From CAZRXG01 sp964603985 (lineage in GTDB: Bacteria; Chloroflexota; Anaerolineae; Aggregatilineales; UBA3940): a stretch of DNA of 49,739 bases. The notes under the pieces were generated by a model. That model had not been told where the DNA came from. It searched no databases and worked only from the letters and a program-made list of their open reading frames with translations. Location: assembly GCA_964603985.1 (NCBI GenBank), contig CAZRXG010000032.1, positions 1 through 49,739 on the forward strand, given 5' to 3'. Positions 1-7,262 of the stretch are shown in pieces; the stretch's first letter is position 1; each line of letters begins with the position of its first letter. A program made the position numbers and the translations under genes.

Positions 1-103
1 TGTCGCAATCAACACAATCGAGGAGCAGTTTAGCAGTATATGCAAGGCTCAGTAATCCCGCCAGGAGAGAAGTTGGCTGTTTGCGCTTACATCCACCCCA
101 CGC

Positions 104-532
104 CTACTCCAGCTCCCGCCACAGTCCCAACAGGGCCACCCCCGCCGGGATCAGCGGCGGCAGCATCGCCGGGATGCACACCAGCAGCATCCCAATGCGC
201 ACGCTCGTCTCTTCGCCACGCACCTGCATCCCGCCCAGCAGCAGCACGCCCGCCAGCCCGACCAGCACCGCGATGCCCAGCCAATCCCACGCCCGCCTCG
301 CCCGGTCTTTGGCCCGCAGCGCGTCGATCAGCAGCCCGATGCCCCCCGCCGGGATCCAGCAGATCGTGACGCCGAACGCCAGTTGCTCGATCTCGTAGCG
401 CCGGGTGAAGCCGGGGAAGAACAGCAGCACGGCGGCCAGCACCAGACTCCCGGCGATGGCAAGGCCGATGTGGACCGGTGGGACAAGCTGCGCCAGAAAG
501 CGGTCGAACTGTGTGTCCTCGTGGTGTTCCAT
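104..532 (-). CDS. hypothetical four-helix membrane protein
   Basis: I do not recognise a named family. The 142-residue protein has a short charged His/Asp-rich N-terminus and about four hydrophobic segments, so it should sit in the cytoplasmic membrane. An upstream in-frame start at 556 exists, but the ATG at 532 is preceded 5-8 bases earlier by a strong GGGGGAGG ribosome binding site, so I chose it. It lies downstream of another small four-helix protein on the same strand, separated by a terminator-like hairpin. No catalytic motif is visible and no function is proposed. The first 103 bases of the window hold no supported gene. Confidence 0.6.
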   Translation of the reverse strand: MEHHEDTQFDRFLAQLVPPVHIGLAIAGSLVLAAVLLFFPGFTRRYEIEQLAFGVTICWIPAGGIGLLIDALRAKDRARRAWDWLGIAVLVGLAGVLLLGGMQVRGEETSVRIGMLLVCIPAMLPPLIPAGVALLGLWRELE

Positions 533-570
533 ATGCCGCGCCTCCCCCGCCGCCATGCCCGCAACACAAA

Positions 571-597
571 AGGGTGGGCCTGCCTGCGACCCACCCT
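571..597 (-). terminator. rho-independent terminator of the 628-1092 gene
   Basis: An 8-bp inverted repeat, AGGGTGGG and CCCACCCT, is followed on the minus strand by CTTTTG. It lies between the stop of the 154-residue membrane protein and the start of the next minus-strand gene, where a terminator would be expected. Confidence 0.6.
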
Positions 598-627
598 GTA
601 TTATACGCCAGACTGCCGGATTCTGGC

Positions 628-1092
628 TCAGCGGTATTCACGCTCCATCGGCACGTCACGCTCAGACGGACTTGGCTCGCCGTGCCCATCCCGGCGCTGC
701 CCCAGTTTCTCCCACCGGACGCGGGCGTTGAGCGCGCGGGCGTCGGCGTCCTGCTGCCGGTCCAGTACGTACACCAGGATGCCCGCCGAGACAAAGAACA
801 GCATAGAGACGGCCAGCGCGGGATGCACTCCCTGCTCCTCGATGAGGAAGACGGTCAGCGCGATCACCGCCCCCGGCCAGGCGAGAGCGGTCACGAAGCG
901 CCAGGCCCGCCCCTCGCCGCGCAGGAAGAACCAGTAGGCGATCCCGCCCAGCAGCGTGAAGAGGATCGTGAGCGCCAACGCCACGTGCAGGATTTCCTCC
1001 GCGAGGTAAACCGTCATCCCGATCAGCCCGCCCAGCAGCAGCAGATACACCAGAATCATCGTCCAGTTGATCTTGGGCCGTGGTTTCTCCAT
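628..1092 (-). CDS. hypothetical four-helix membrane protein
   Basis: A 154-residue protein with four predicted transmembrane segments (about residues 11-33, 36-58, 66-86 and 92-112) and a charged cytoplasmic tail rich in Arg, Glu and Asp. The ATG at 1092 follows an AAGGAGAG ribosome binding site, so the start is well supported. No family motif is recognised. It lies downstream of secD-secF on the same strand after about 150 bases that contain an AT-rich patch but no promoter I can place with confidence. Co-transcription with secDF is possible but not shown. Confidence 0.65.
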   Translation of the reverse strand: MEKPRPKINWTMILVYLLLLGGLIGMTVYLAEEILHVALALTILFTLLGGIAYWFFLRGEGRAWRFVTALAWPGAVIALTVFLIEEQGVHPALAVSMLFFVSAGILVYVLDRQQDADARALNARVRWEKLGQRRDGHGEPSPSERDVPMEREYR

Positions 1093-1242
1093 GGGGGATC
1101 TCTCCTTAGCAACAACTTGCAGATATTTATATACATTACGCAGGAGATCGTGCCGGGTTGCAGCGCCGCCTGGCCAGAATCAAACCACGCCGGGGAACGT
1201 CTCTTGCGCCCCGGCGCGGGTCTCTGAGTCCGGTTAATGCCA

Positions 1243-2190
1243 CTAACGTCGTGCCAGGGCCGCCGCCCGTGCCCCCGTGAAGGGCAGTTCACCCTTCTCC
1301 CAGGCGACCAGCATCGGCACCGCATTGAACAACGAGGAGTACGTCCCGCTCATCAGGCCGAGCAGCAGAATGGCGATGAACTGCTTGATCGTCGCGCCGC
1401 CGAACAGCAGGATGGCGACCATGACGAAGATGGCGTTCAGCTGCGTCGCCAGCGAGCGGTGGATGGTCTCCAGCACCGAGCGGTTGACGACCGTCTCGTA
1501 GGGTTCGGCGCGGTAGCGGGGCAGGTTCTCGCGGATGCGGTCGAACACGACGATGCTGTCCTGCACCGAGAAGCCGACCACGGTCAGCATGGCCGTCAGG
1601 AACAGCGCGTCAACCTCCCAGCCGAAGAAGATCCCCAGCGCCGACATGATGCCCATCGTGATCAGCACCGCGTGCAGCATCGCGAAGATGGCGCACGCGC
1701 CGTAGCGCACCGCGTTTGGCACGCGCCGGAAGGCGAACCAGATGAACCCCAGGATGACGACCGCCGCCGCGACGACGGCCATGATGGCCGCAGCAGTCAC
1801 CTCGCTCCCGACCGACGGGTCAACCACGTCAAAGCTCGACTGCGTGGTGTCAATCGGCGCGACCTCCTCGTCCAGTGTGTCCTTGATGGCGGTCTGCTCT
1901 TCGGGCGTCAGGTCACCGGCGCGGATCTGCCAGCGATTGTCGCCCGGATCGCCAAGCTGCTGGATAACCGGGTCGTCCTGCCCGAAGTCGGTGTAGATCT
2001 CCCGGATCGCCTCCTCGTCGGCCTCGTCCTCGAACTTGACGAGGAACAGGCTGCCGCCCTTGAAGTCAATGCTCAGCCGCACCAAAGCCCCGTAGGTGAC
2101 CATCGAGTAGATCATGGCGACGATCCCCAGCACGATGATGCTGCCGGAGAGCAGGAAGTATGTGCGGCGGTTCTCGGCAAAGTTAAACAT
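1243..2190 (-). CDS. secF: protein translocase subunit SecF
   Basis: SecF works with SecD in the cytoplasmic membrane and uses the proton gradient to pull exported proteins out of the SecYEG channel. The 315-residue length is normal. There is one N-terminal membrane helix, the conserved IDFKGGS segment at about 41-47, an extracytoplasmic domain to about residue 130, then five helices. The diagnostic RND-type helix carries FSVQDSIVVFDR at 207-218, with the Asp thought to serve proton transfer. It starts 15 bases after secD with an AAGGAGG ribosome binding site, so the two form an operon. Identification is secure. Confidence 0.97.
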   Translation of the reverse strand: MFNFAENRRTYFLLSGSIIVLGIVAMIYSMVTYGALVRLSIDFKGGSLFLVKFEDEADEEAIREIYTDFGQDDPVIQQLGDPGDNRWQIRAGDLTPEEQTAIKDTLDEEVAPIDTTQSSFDVVDPSVGSEVTAAAIMAVVAAAVVILGFIWFAFRRVPNAVRYGACAIFAMLHAVLITMGIMSALGIFFGWEVDALFLTAMLTVVGFSVQDSIVVFDRIRENLPRYRAEPYETVVNRSVLETIHRSLATQLNAIFVMVAILLFGGATIKQFIAILLLGLMSGTYSSLFNAVPMLVAWEKGELPFTGARAAALARR

Positions 2191-2205
2191 CTGTGGTCGC
2201 CTCCT

Positions 2206-3681
2206 TTACAGCCCCAGCAGCCAGCGCCGTTCGGCGAGCGCCTGCTCGTGGAAGGGAATCAGGATGAAGTGCAGGAAGGTGCGGGTGACGGTCACCGCCG
2301 TGAACAGGTTGAACAGCAGACCCAGCGCCAGCGTCACCGCGAAGCCGCGCACCGCTCCCGCGCCGAAGCTGGTGCCGAAGAGGTACAGAATGACGCAGAT
2401 GATCAGCGTCGAGAGGTTCGAGTCGCGGATCGACGTCCACGCCCGTTCGAACCCCGCCTCGACCGCCATGTTGACGCGCTTCCCGGCGCGTAATTCTTCC
2501 TTCAGGCGCTCGAAGATCAGAATGTTGCCGTCCACCGCCGTCCCGACCGAAATCAGAAAGCCGGTGATGGCCGGGAGCGTCATCGTCACCGGGATCAGCT
2601 TGTAGGCGGCGAAGTTCAGCAGCGTGAAGATGATCAGCGCCAGCGCTGCCGCGACGCCGGGGATGCGGTAGTAGATCAGCATGAACAGCAGCACCACCGT
2701 GATGCCGATGACCCCGGCGCGGATGCTCTGCTCAACCGAAATCTGGCCCAGCGTCGGGCCAACGGTGCTGGTCGAGTCCACGCGCAGCGGGATGGGCAGC
2801 GCGCCGTAGTTAAGCTGGATCGCCAGCCGTCGCGCCTCTTCCTGGTCAAATTCACCTGAGATGCTGCCTGAGCCGCCGGTGATCGGCTCCCTGATCACCG
2901 GCGACGAGATCACCACGCCGTCCAGCACGATGCCCAGGTATTCCCCCGTGTGGTTGGTGGTGTGGTCGCCGAAGATCCGTGCCCCCTCGGCGTCCAGCGA
3001 GAAGTTGACGATGGGGTCGCCCAACTGGTCGCGAGTGGCGACGGCCCACTCCAGATTCTTGCCGGTCATCACGGTGTGGTAAACCTGCGAGGCGGCAGCA
3101 GCGGCGATGGCATCCTCGGCGTCGGTGGTGGCGGTCGGGGCCTCTTCGACCTCCGAGGCGCGCAGCGGCGAGTCGGTCATCACGGGCGTGCCCGCCGGGA
3201 TCGGCGTTCCCCCAAAGTCGACGAACTCCAGCAGGGCCGTCTCCTGGATCAGCGCGGTCGCGGCCTCCGGGTCTTCGTAGCCGGGCAGCTCGACGATCAG
3301 GCGGCGCTCGCCCTGCTGCTGGATGACCGGCTCCAGCGCGCCCAGGCTGTCAATGCGGCTCTCGACGATGCGCCGCGCCTCCGCCATTGCGCCCGGCTTC
3401 AGCTCGGTGCCGGACGGCAGGTCGGCTTCGAGCAGGACTTTCAGCCCGCCCGCCAGGTCAAGCCCCTGCCGGATAGCGATTTCCTTGTCGATGTCGTACT
3501 CACCGTCGTGGTTGGTGTCCAGGTGGATGCCGGGATTGTCCGGCAGGCTCACCCACACTGCGAAGGCCGTGATCAGGCTGATGAGCAGCAGCCAGGTTAT
3601 GTGGTGGTCTGCCTGAAACACGATCAACAGCGCGATCCCAGCCACGCATACGGCGAGCCAGATGAGCAAAAATGTGGGCAC
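2206..3681 (-). CDS. secD: protein translocase subunit SecD
   Basis: SecD is the larger RND-type partner of SecF in post-translocational protein export. The 491-residue product has the family segments RQGLDLAGG at 71-79, the P1 domain with VESRIDSLG, and the helix motif GTAVDGNILIFERL near residue 390. The start is GTG, preceded by AGGAG at a good distance. Two features are odd: there appear to be two N-terminal hydrophobic segments (about 4-22 and 29-46) instead of one, and an Asp-rich loop DTNHDGEYD at 55-63 resembles a calcium-binding loop. The start could lie further in, which would remove the extra helix. Function is secure. Confidence 0.96.
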   Translation of the reverse strand: MPTFLLIWLAVCVAGIALLIVFQADHHITWLLLISLITAFAVWVSLPDNPGIHLDTNHDGEYDIDKEIAIRQGLDLAGGLKVLLEADLPSGTELKPGAMAEARRIVESRIDSLGALEPVIQQQGERRLIVELPGYEDPEAATALIQETALLEFVDFGGTPIPAGTPVMTDSPLRASEVEEAPTATTDAEDAIAAAAASQVYHTVMTGKNLEWAVATRDQLGDPIVNFSLDAEGARIFGDHTTNHTGEYLGIVLDGVVISSPVIREPITGGSGSISGEFDQEEARRLAIQLNYGALPIPLRVDSTSTVGPTLGQISVEQSIRAGVIGITVVLLFMLIYYRIPGVAAALALIIFTLLNFAAYKLIPVTMTLPAITGFLISVGTAVDGNILIFERLKEELRAGKRVNMAVEAGFERAWTSIRDSNLSTLIICVILYLFGTSFGAGAVRGFAVTLALGLLFNLFTAVTVTRTFLHFILIPFHEQALAERRWLLGL

Positions 3682-3911
3682 AGGAAAAACTCCTCGTCAT
3701 TCTGTTCGTATGGGGCAGCGCGCGGTATCTTAGCGCGCCCGGCGGAGGCTGTCAATAAGCGTGGGACAGGCCGTCCGGGTGTCGAGTTGGCATTCACGCG
3801 CCGACGGGTTATCATGCTGGTTGGTTGGAGGGTGTGGAGCGCACGCCGCGTGTGCTCGGCGCTGCTTTACCCGCATTGACGAGACGACAACTATGGGAGG
3901 GAGCATACCTC

Positions 3912-4763
3912 ATGGAAACCGTTCTGAAGGGAATAGACACCACCGTCACCATCGGCCCCGATCATCCCACCGTGCTCATCGGCGAGCGCATCAACCCCAC
4001 CGGGCGCAAAAAGCTGGCGGCGGAGCTTGAGGCCGGTAACATCGAGGTCGTCAAGCGTGAGGCCGCCACCCAGGTCGAGGCCGGTGCCGACGTGATCGAC
4101 GTGAACGTGGGCGCGGTCGAAGTTAACCAGGTGGAGGTGCTGCCGCTGGCCGTGCAGATGGTCCAGGAGGTCGTCAACGTTCCCATCAGCATCGACACCG
4201 CCGACCCCGCCGCGCTGGAGGCTGCGCTCAAGGTGTGCCAGGGGCGTCCGCTGGTCAACTCGGTCACCGGCGAGGAGAAGAGTCTCGGCCAGGTGCTGCC
4301 GCTGGTCGCCGAGTATAAGGCAGCCGTCATCGGGCTGTGCATGGGCGAGGGCGGCATCCCCGGCGACGCGCAGGGACGGCTGGCCGTTGCCACCAAGATC
4401 GTCGAGCGGGCCGAGTCGCTGGGCATCCCGCGCGAGGACATCCTGATCGACTGCCTCTCGATGACCGTCGGGGCCGACTCAAAGGCCGGGCTGATCACAC
4501 TGGACGCCGTCCGGCTGGTCAGGGAAGAGCTGGGCGTCAACATGACGATGGGCGCGAGCAACGTCTCATTCGGCCTGCCCGACCGCGAGACGATCAACCT
4601 GGCCTTCCTGCCGATGATCATCCACGAAGGCGTCAACGCGCCCATCGTCAGCGCCGCCCGGTGCAAGGACATCGTGCTGGCGACCGACGCGCTGCTGGGG
4701 CGCGACGACTACGCCATGCGCTACATCAAGAACTACCGCCAGAAGCAGAAGGCGAAGGGATAA
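3912..4763 (+). CDS. pterin-dependent (methyltetrahydrofolate:corrinoid) methyltransferase
   Basis: A 283-residue TIM-barrel of the pterin-binding family that includes AcsE, MtgA-like enzymes and the folate module of MetH. These move a methyl group between tetrahydrofolate and a corrinoid protein. Visible landmarks are IGERINPTG at 23-31, DVNVG at 63-67, NSVTGE at 116-121, IDCLSM at 169-174 and GASNVSFG at 204-211, which match the pterin-contacting strands of AcsE. The ATG at 3912 follows GGGAGGG and gives the normal family length; the longer frame from 3825 is not needed. No corrinoid protein or acetyl-CoA synthase is nearby, so the methyl acceptor is unknown. It is divergent from secD. Confidence 0.88.
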   Translation: METVLKGIDTTVTIGPDHPTVLIGERINPTGRKKLAAELEAGNIEVVKREAATQVEAGADVIDVNVGAVEVNQVEVLPLAVQMVQEVVNVPISIDTADPAALEAALKVCQGRPLVNSVTGEEKSLGQVLPLVAEYKAAVIGLCMGEGGIPGDAQGRLAVATKIVERAESLGIPREDILIDCLSMTVGADSKAGLITLDAVRLVREELGVNMTMGASNVSFGLPDRETINLAFLPMIIHEGVNAPIVSAARCKDIVLATDALLGRDDYAMRYIKNYRQKQKAKG

Positions 4764-4819
4764 GCCGCCCCGGCTGCCGGTTGCTGTGGCGACCGGCTCC
4801 TCTGCGTACTTGAAGCATA

Positions 4820-4850
4820 ACGGGGATGCCGCCTCACATGGCATCCCCGT
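4820..4850 (+). terminator. stem-loop between convergent genes
   Basis: A perfect 11-bp stem, ACGGGGATGCC with GGCATCCCCGT, and a 9-base loop, lying between the methyltransferase and the oppositely oriented P-loop gene. There is no clear T-run on either side, so it is a terminator by position and shape only. Confidence 0.5.
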
Positions 4851-4885
4851 CCCGCGTTCTCCGTCCTTCCGCCGACCGGTGCGGC

Positions 4886-5263
4886 TCACGCTCCCTCAAA
4901 CCGCCCCGCCAGAAAGTCGAACACCCGCGCCCGCACTTCCTCCTCGCTCAAATCGTCCGTCTCGATGCACAGGTCGCAGTGCTGGCGGGCGTGGGCCAGC
5001 CGCCGGGCTTGCTCGGCGAGCCGCTCCGGCCCCCACGAGATCCGCCGCCGCTGGTAGGCGACCTCATAGCTCACGTCGAGGTAGATCAGCGCGTCAGGCT
5101 TCGCGATGCGCTGCCACATGTCCGGCACGTAAGAGTGCTCCTGCGCAACGTGGCGGGCGTTGTATCCGGCCTCGCGCAGTGCGTCGACCAGCACCGTTTT
5201 GCCCGCCGTACACGGGCCAACCACCGCGACCTTGAAGCCTGCTCTGCCCTCGACCTCGCCCAT
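4886..5263 (-). CDS. small P-loop ATP-binding protein (nucleotide kinase-like)
   Basis: A 125-residue protein with a Walker A motif GPCTAGKT near its N-terminus after a beta strand (FKVAVV), then a strand LIYLDV followed by an Arg-rich lid (YQRRRISWG). This resembles small nucleoside or nucleotide kinases and AAA_28-type ATPases, but no substrate can be assigned. The ATG at 5263 overlaps the stop of the upstream channel-like gene (TGATG), and no Shine-Dalgarno is visible, so translation is probably coupled. It is the last gene of the three-gene unit 7111-4886. Confidence 0.75.
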   Translation of the reverse strand: MGEVEGRAGFKVAVVGPCTAGKTVLVDALREAGYNARHVAQEHSYVPDMWQRIAKPDALIYLDVSYEVAYQRRRISWGPERLAEQARRLAHARQHCDLCIETDDLSEEEVRARVFDFLAGRFEGA

Positions 5264-6366
5264 CAAAATTGGGGGTGATTCCAGCGCGAGGCCAGCTCTT
5301 TGATGTGCATGGGATCGGTCACCACCGCGATCAGGTCGCCCGCTTTCAGGCACACGTCGGGATCGGGGTGCAGGTCGTAGCTGTGCTCTGTGCAGTGCAG
5401 GATGATCGAGAGGTCAAGCTCTTCCTCGACGGTCGACACTTTCTCACCGGCCAGCCTGGATCGCGCCTGCACCTCGATGCGCCCCATCACCAGCGTCCGG
5501 TCTGCGACGCTGAAGGTTTGCGTGACCTCGGTGCCGGTGGCCGCCCCGGCGAAGGCAGGCGCGGCCAGCCCGGAGGCGCTCATCACCGCCGCGATGTTGA
5601 AGCGGTCGGCCATGCTGCGCGCAAACTGGTCGTCGAACATACGCATCACCAGCCGGATGTCCCGGGTCTCTTCCCGGATGCAACTGGCGATTTGCAGGTT
5701 CATCAGGTCGTTGTTGGTGCAGATGATGAAGGCACTGGCCCGGTCAAGCCCGGCCTTCTTCAGCACGTCCATGTCGCGCCCGTCACCGACGATAATCGGG
5801 ATGCCGTATGGCCGCAGCTTGTCAAAGCGGGGGGAGTCGACCTCTTTCTCTATAACGACAATGTCCTCTTCGAGCAGGATCAGTTCCCGCACCACCCGGA
5901 TCCCGAGGTGACCAAGCCCGCACACGATAATATGGTTCTTGAACGTTGATGCCACTGCTTCCTCCCACTGTGACTGGCGCAGGTGTCGATTGAAGAACAG
6001 ACCTACGAAGTCCGCCATGCCGCGTGCCAACGCGATAATGCCCATCACCGGCATGACGAAGAAATATATCCCCAGGAACCAATGGTCGGGGAATTCAAGG
6101 CTCGGCTGGAAGAAGACCATCGTCAGGACGTTGTACAGCGCCGCGAAGAAGGTCATGCGCGTGTCCTGCACGGCGTTCCACAACACCTGGAAGCTGGTCG
6201 CCCCGATCAGCAGCGTTGCGATGAAAAACAGCAGCGCTTCCTTGAACTCGCGGATCAGCACCCACGTGTCGCGCCAGGCTGCGCGGTAGCTCCGCCAGCG
6301 CGAATGACGCCGCAGCAGGTGGACTTCCTGCTCGGTCCGGCTCATGCTCGTCAGTGTATGTGGCAT
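5263..6366 (-). CDS. RCK/TrkA-domain membrane protein, potassium-channel-like
   Basis: A 367-residue protein with two membrane helices (about residues 38-60 and 93-118) separated by a re-entrant-like stretch, followed by a Rossmann TrkA-N domain (IVCGLGHLG near residue 145, with an acidic EKE after the next strand for NAD binding) and a TrkA-C domain to the C-terminus. This is the plan of RCK-gated ion channels. The pore segment lacks the usual TVGYG filter and instead reads FFQPSLEFP, so potassium selectivity cannot be assumed. The ATG at 6366 has an AGAGGAAA ribosome binding site. It lies 13 bases after a SpoIIE phosphatase gene and overlaps a P-loop gene. Confidence 0.85.
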   Translation of the reverse strand: MPHTLTSMSRTEQEVHLLRRHSRWRSYRAAWRDTWVLIREFKEALLFFIATLLIGATSFQVLWNAVQDTRMTFFAALYNVLTMVFFQPSLEFPDHWFLGIYFFVMPVMGIIALARGMADFVGLFFNRHLRQSQWEEAVASTFKNHIIVCGLGHLGIRVVRELILLEEDIVVIEKEVDSPRFDKLRPYGIPIIVGDGRDMDVLKKAGLDRASAFIICTNNDLMNLQIASCIREETRDIRLVMRMFDDQFARSMADRFNIAAVMSASGLAAPAFAGAATGTEVTQTFSVADRTLVMGRIEVQARSRLAGEKVSTVEEELDLSIILHCTEHSYDLHPDPDVCLKAGDLIAVVTDPMHIKELASRWNHPQF

Positions 6367-6379
6367 GGGTGTTTCCTCT

Positions 6380-7111
6380 CTAGGGTCTGTGCAGCGGCGG
6401 AATCGGCATGGTGACCTGCATGCGCCGCACATTGTCGATTTCACGCCCGACGACCGCCACGACCAGCACCGAGATGTCGTCTGCCGGACGCCCGTCGTCC
6501 AGCCGCAGCGCCTCGTCGAGCAGGCTGTCGGCGATGGCCTGCGCGGCCCTCTCCCCGTCGCCGTGACGCCGGTAGCAGTCGGCGACGAGGGCGGGCACGT
6601 CCAGGCCGGTGCCCCGCCGACCACCCGCGTTCAGGATGCCATCGGTGAAGATCACCCCCACCGTCCCGACCTTCAGCGGGATCTCGTTGATCTCCGGCTT
6701 GGTGACGCGCTGCACCCCGATGGGCGGTGTCGGTTCGTCAAATACGATCTGCTCATCCGGCCCCGTCTGGATGACGACCGGGCAGTGGCTGTTACGCGAG
6801 ATGACTAACGTCTTGGTTTCCATGTCCACCGAGACGATGTTGAGCGTCGCCAAGACTTTCCCACCCCGCAGCGCATATAGGTAGTCGTGCGCCGCACGGG
6901 CGACCGCCCCATCGCGCACCCCTTCGCCCAGCAGCGAGATCGCCTTCTGCGCCACCCGGCTGCTGATCGTCTTGGCCGCCTTGCCTGAGCGCTGCCCGTC
7001 GACCAGCACCAATGAGATCCCGCCCAGCGGGCGCTCGATCATTTCCAGTGTATCACCACTTTCGCCGGTTGCGTACTTCTTGATCTTGGCTACTGCTACC
7101 TGGATGTACAT
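6380..7111 (-). CDS. PP2C-type (SpoIIE family) serine phosphatase
   Basis: A 243-residue single-domain phosphatase. Metal-binding motifs of the SpoIIE/PP2C family are visible: LVDGQRSGK near residue 34-42, FTDGI near residue 160, and a C-terminal DDISVLVV. Such enzymes remove phosphate from anti-sigma antagonist or STAS proteins. No sensory domain is fused. The ATG at 7111 was chosen over the longer frame because the family fold begins there; the ribosome binding site is modest (AGGGG). It is the first gene of a tight operon with the RCK protein. A STAS-like protein is encoded at 16109-16507, but there is no evidence that the two act together. Confidence 0.82.
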   Translation of the reverse strand: MYIQVAVAKIKKYATGESGDTLEMIERPLGGISLVLVDGQRSGKAAKTISSRVAQKAISLLGEGVRDGAVARAAHDYLYALRGGKVLATLNIVSVDMETKTLVISRNSHCPVVIQTGPDEQIVFDEPTPPIGVQRVTKPEINEIPLKVGTVGVIFTDGILNAGGRRGTGLDVPALVADCYRRHGDGERAAQAIADSLLDEALRLDDGRPADDISVLVVAVVGREIDNVRRMQVTMPIPPLHRP

Positions 7112-7262
7112 GCCTGCGCCCCTGCCGCTACCTGAGCACTTTCCGGGTGCTGTTGGCGCAGGTTTGTGCTTCAAACTCGTCGGTAAAAAGATCAAACAGG
7201 ATGTTCTGAAAAGTCATACGCCCTTCCTCTGGGTTCGAGTAACCTCCACCGCCGGTGCAGGT

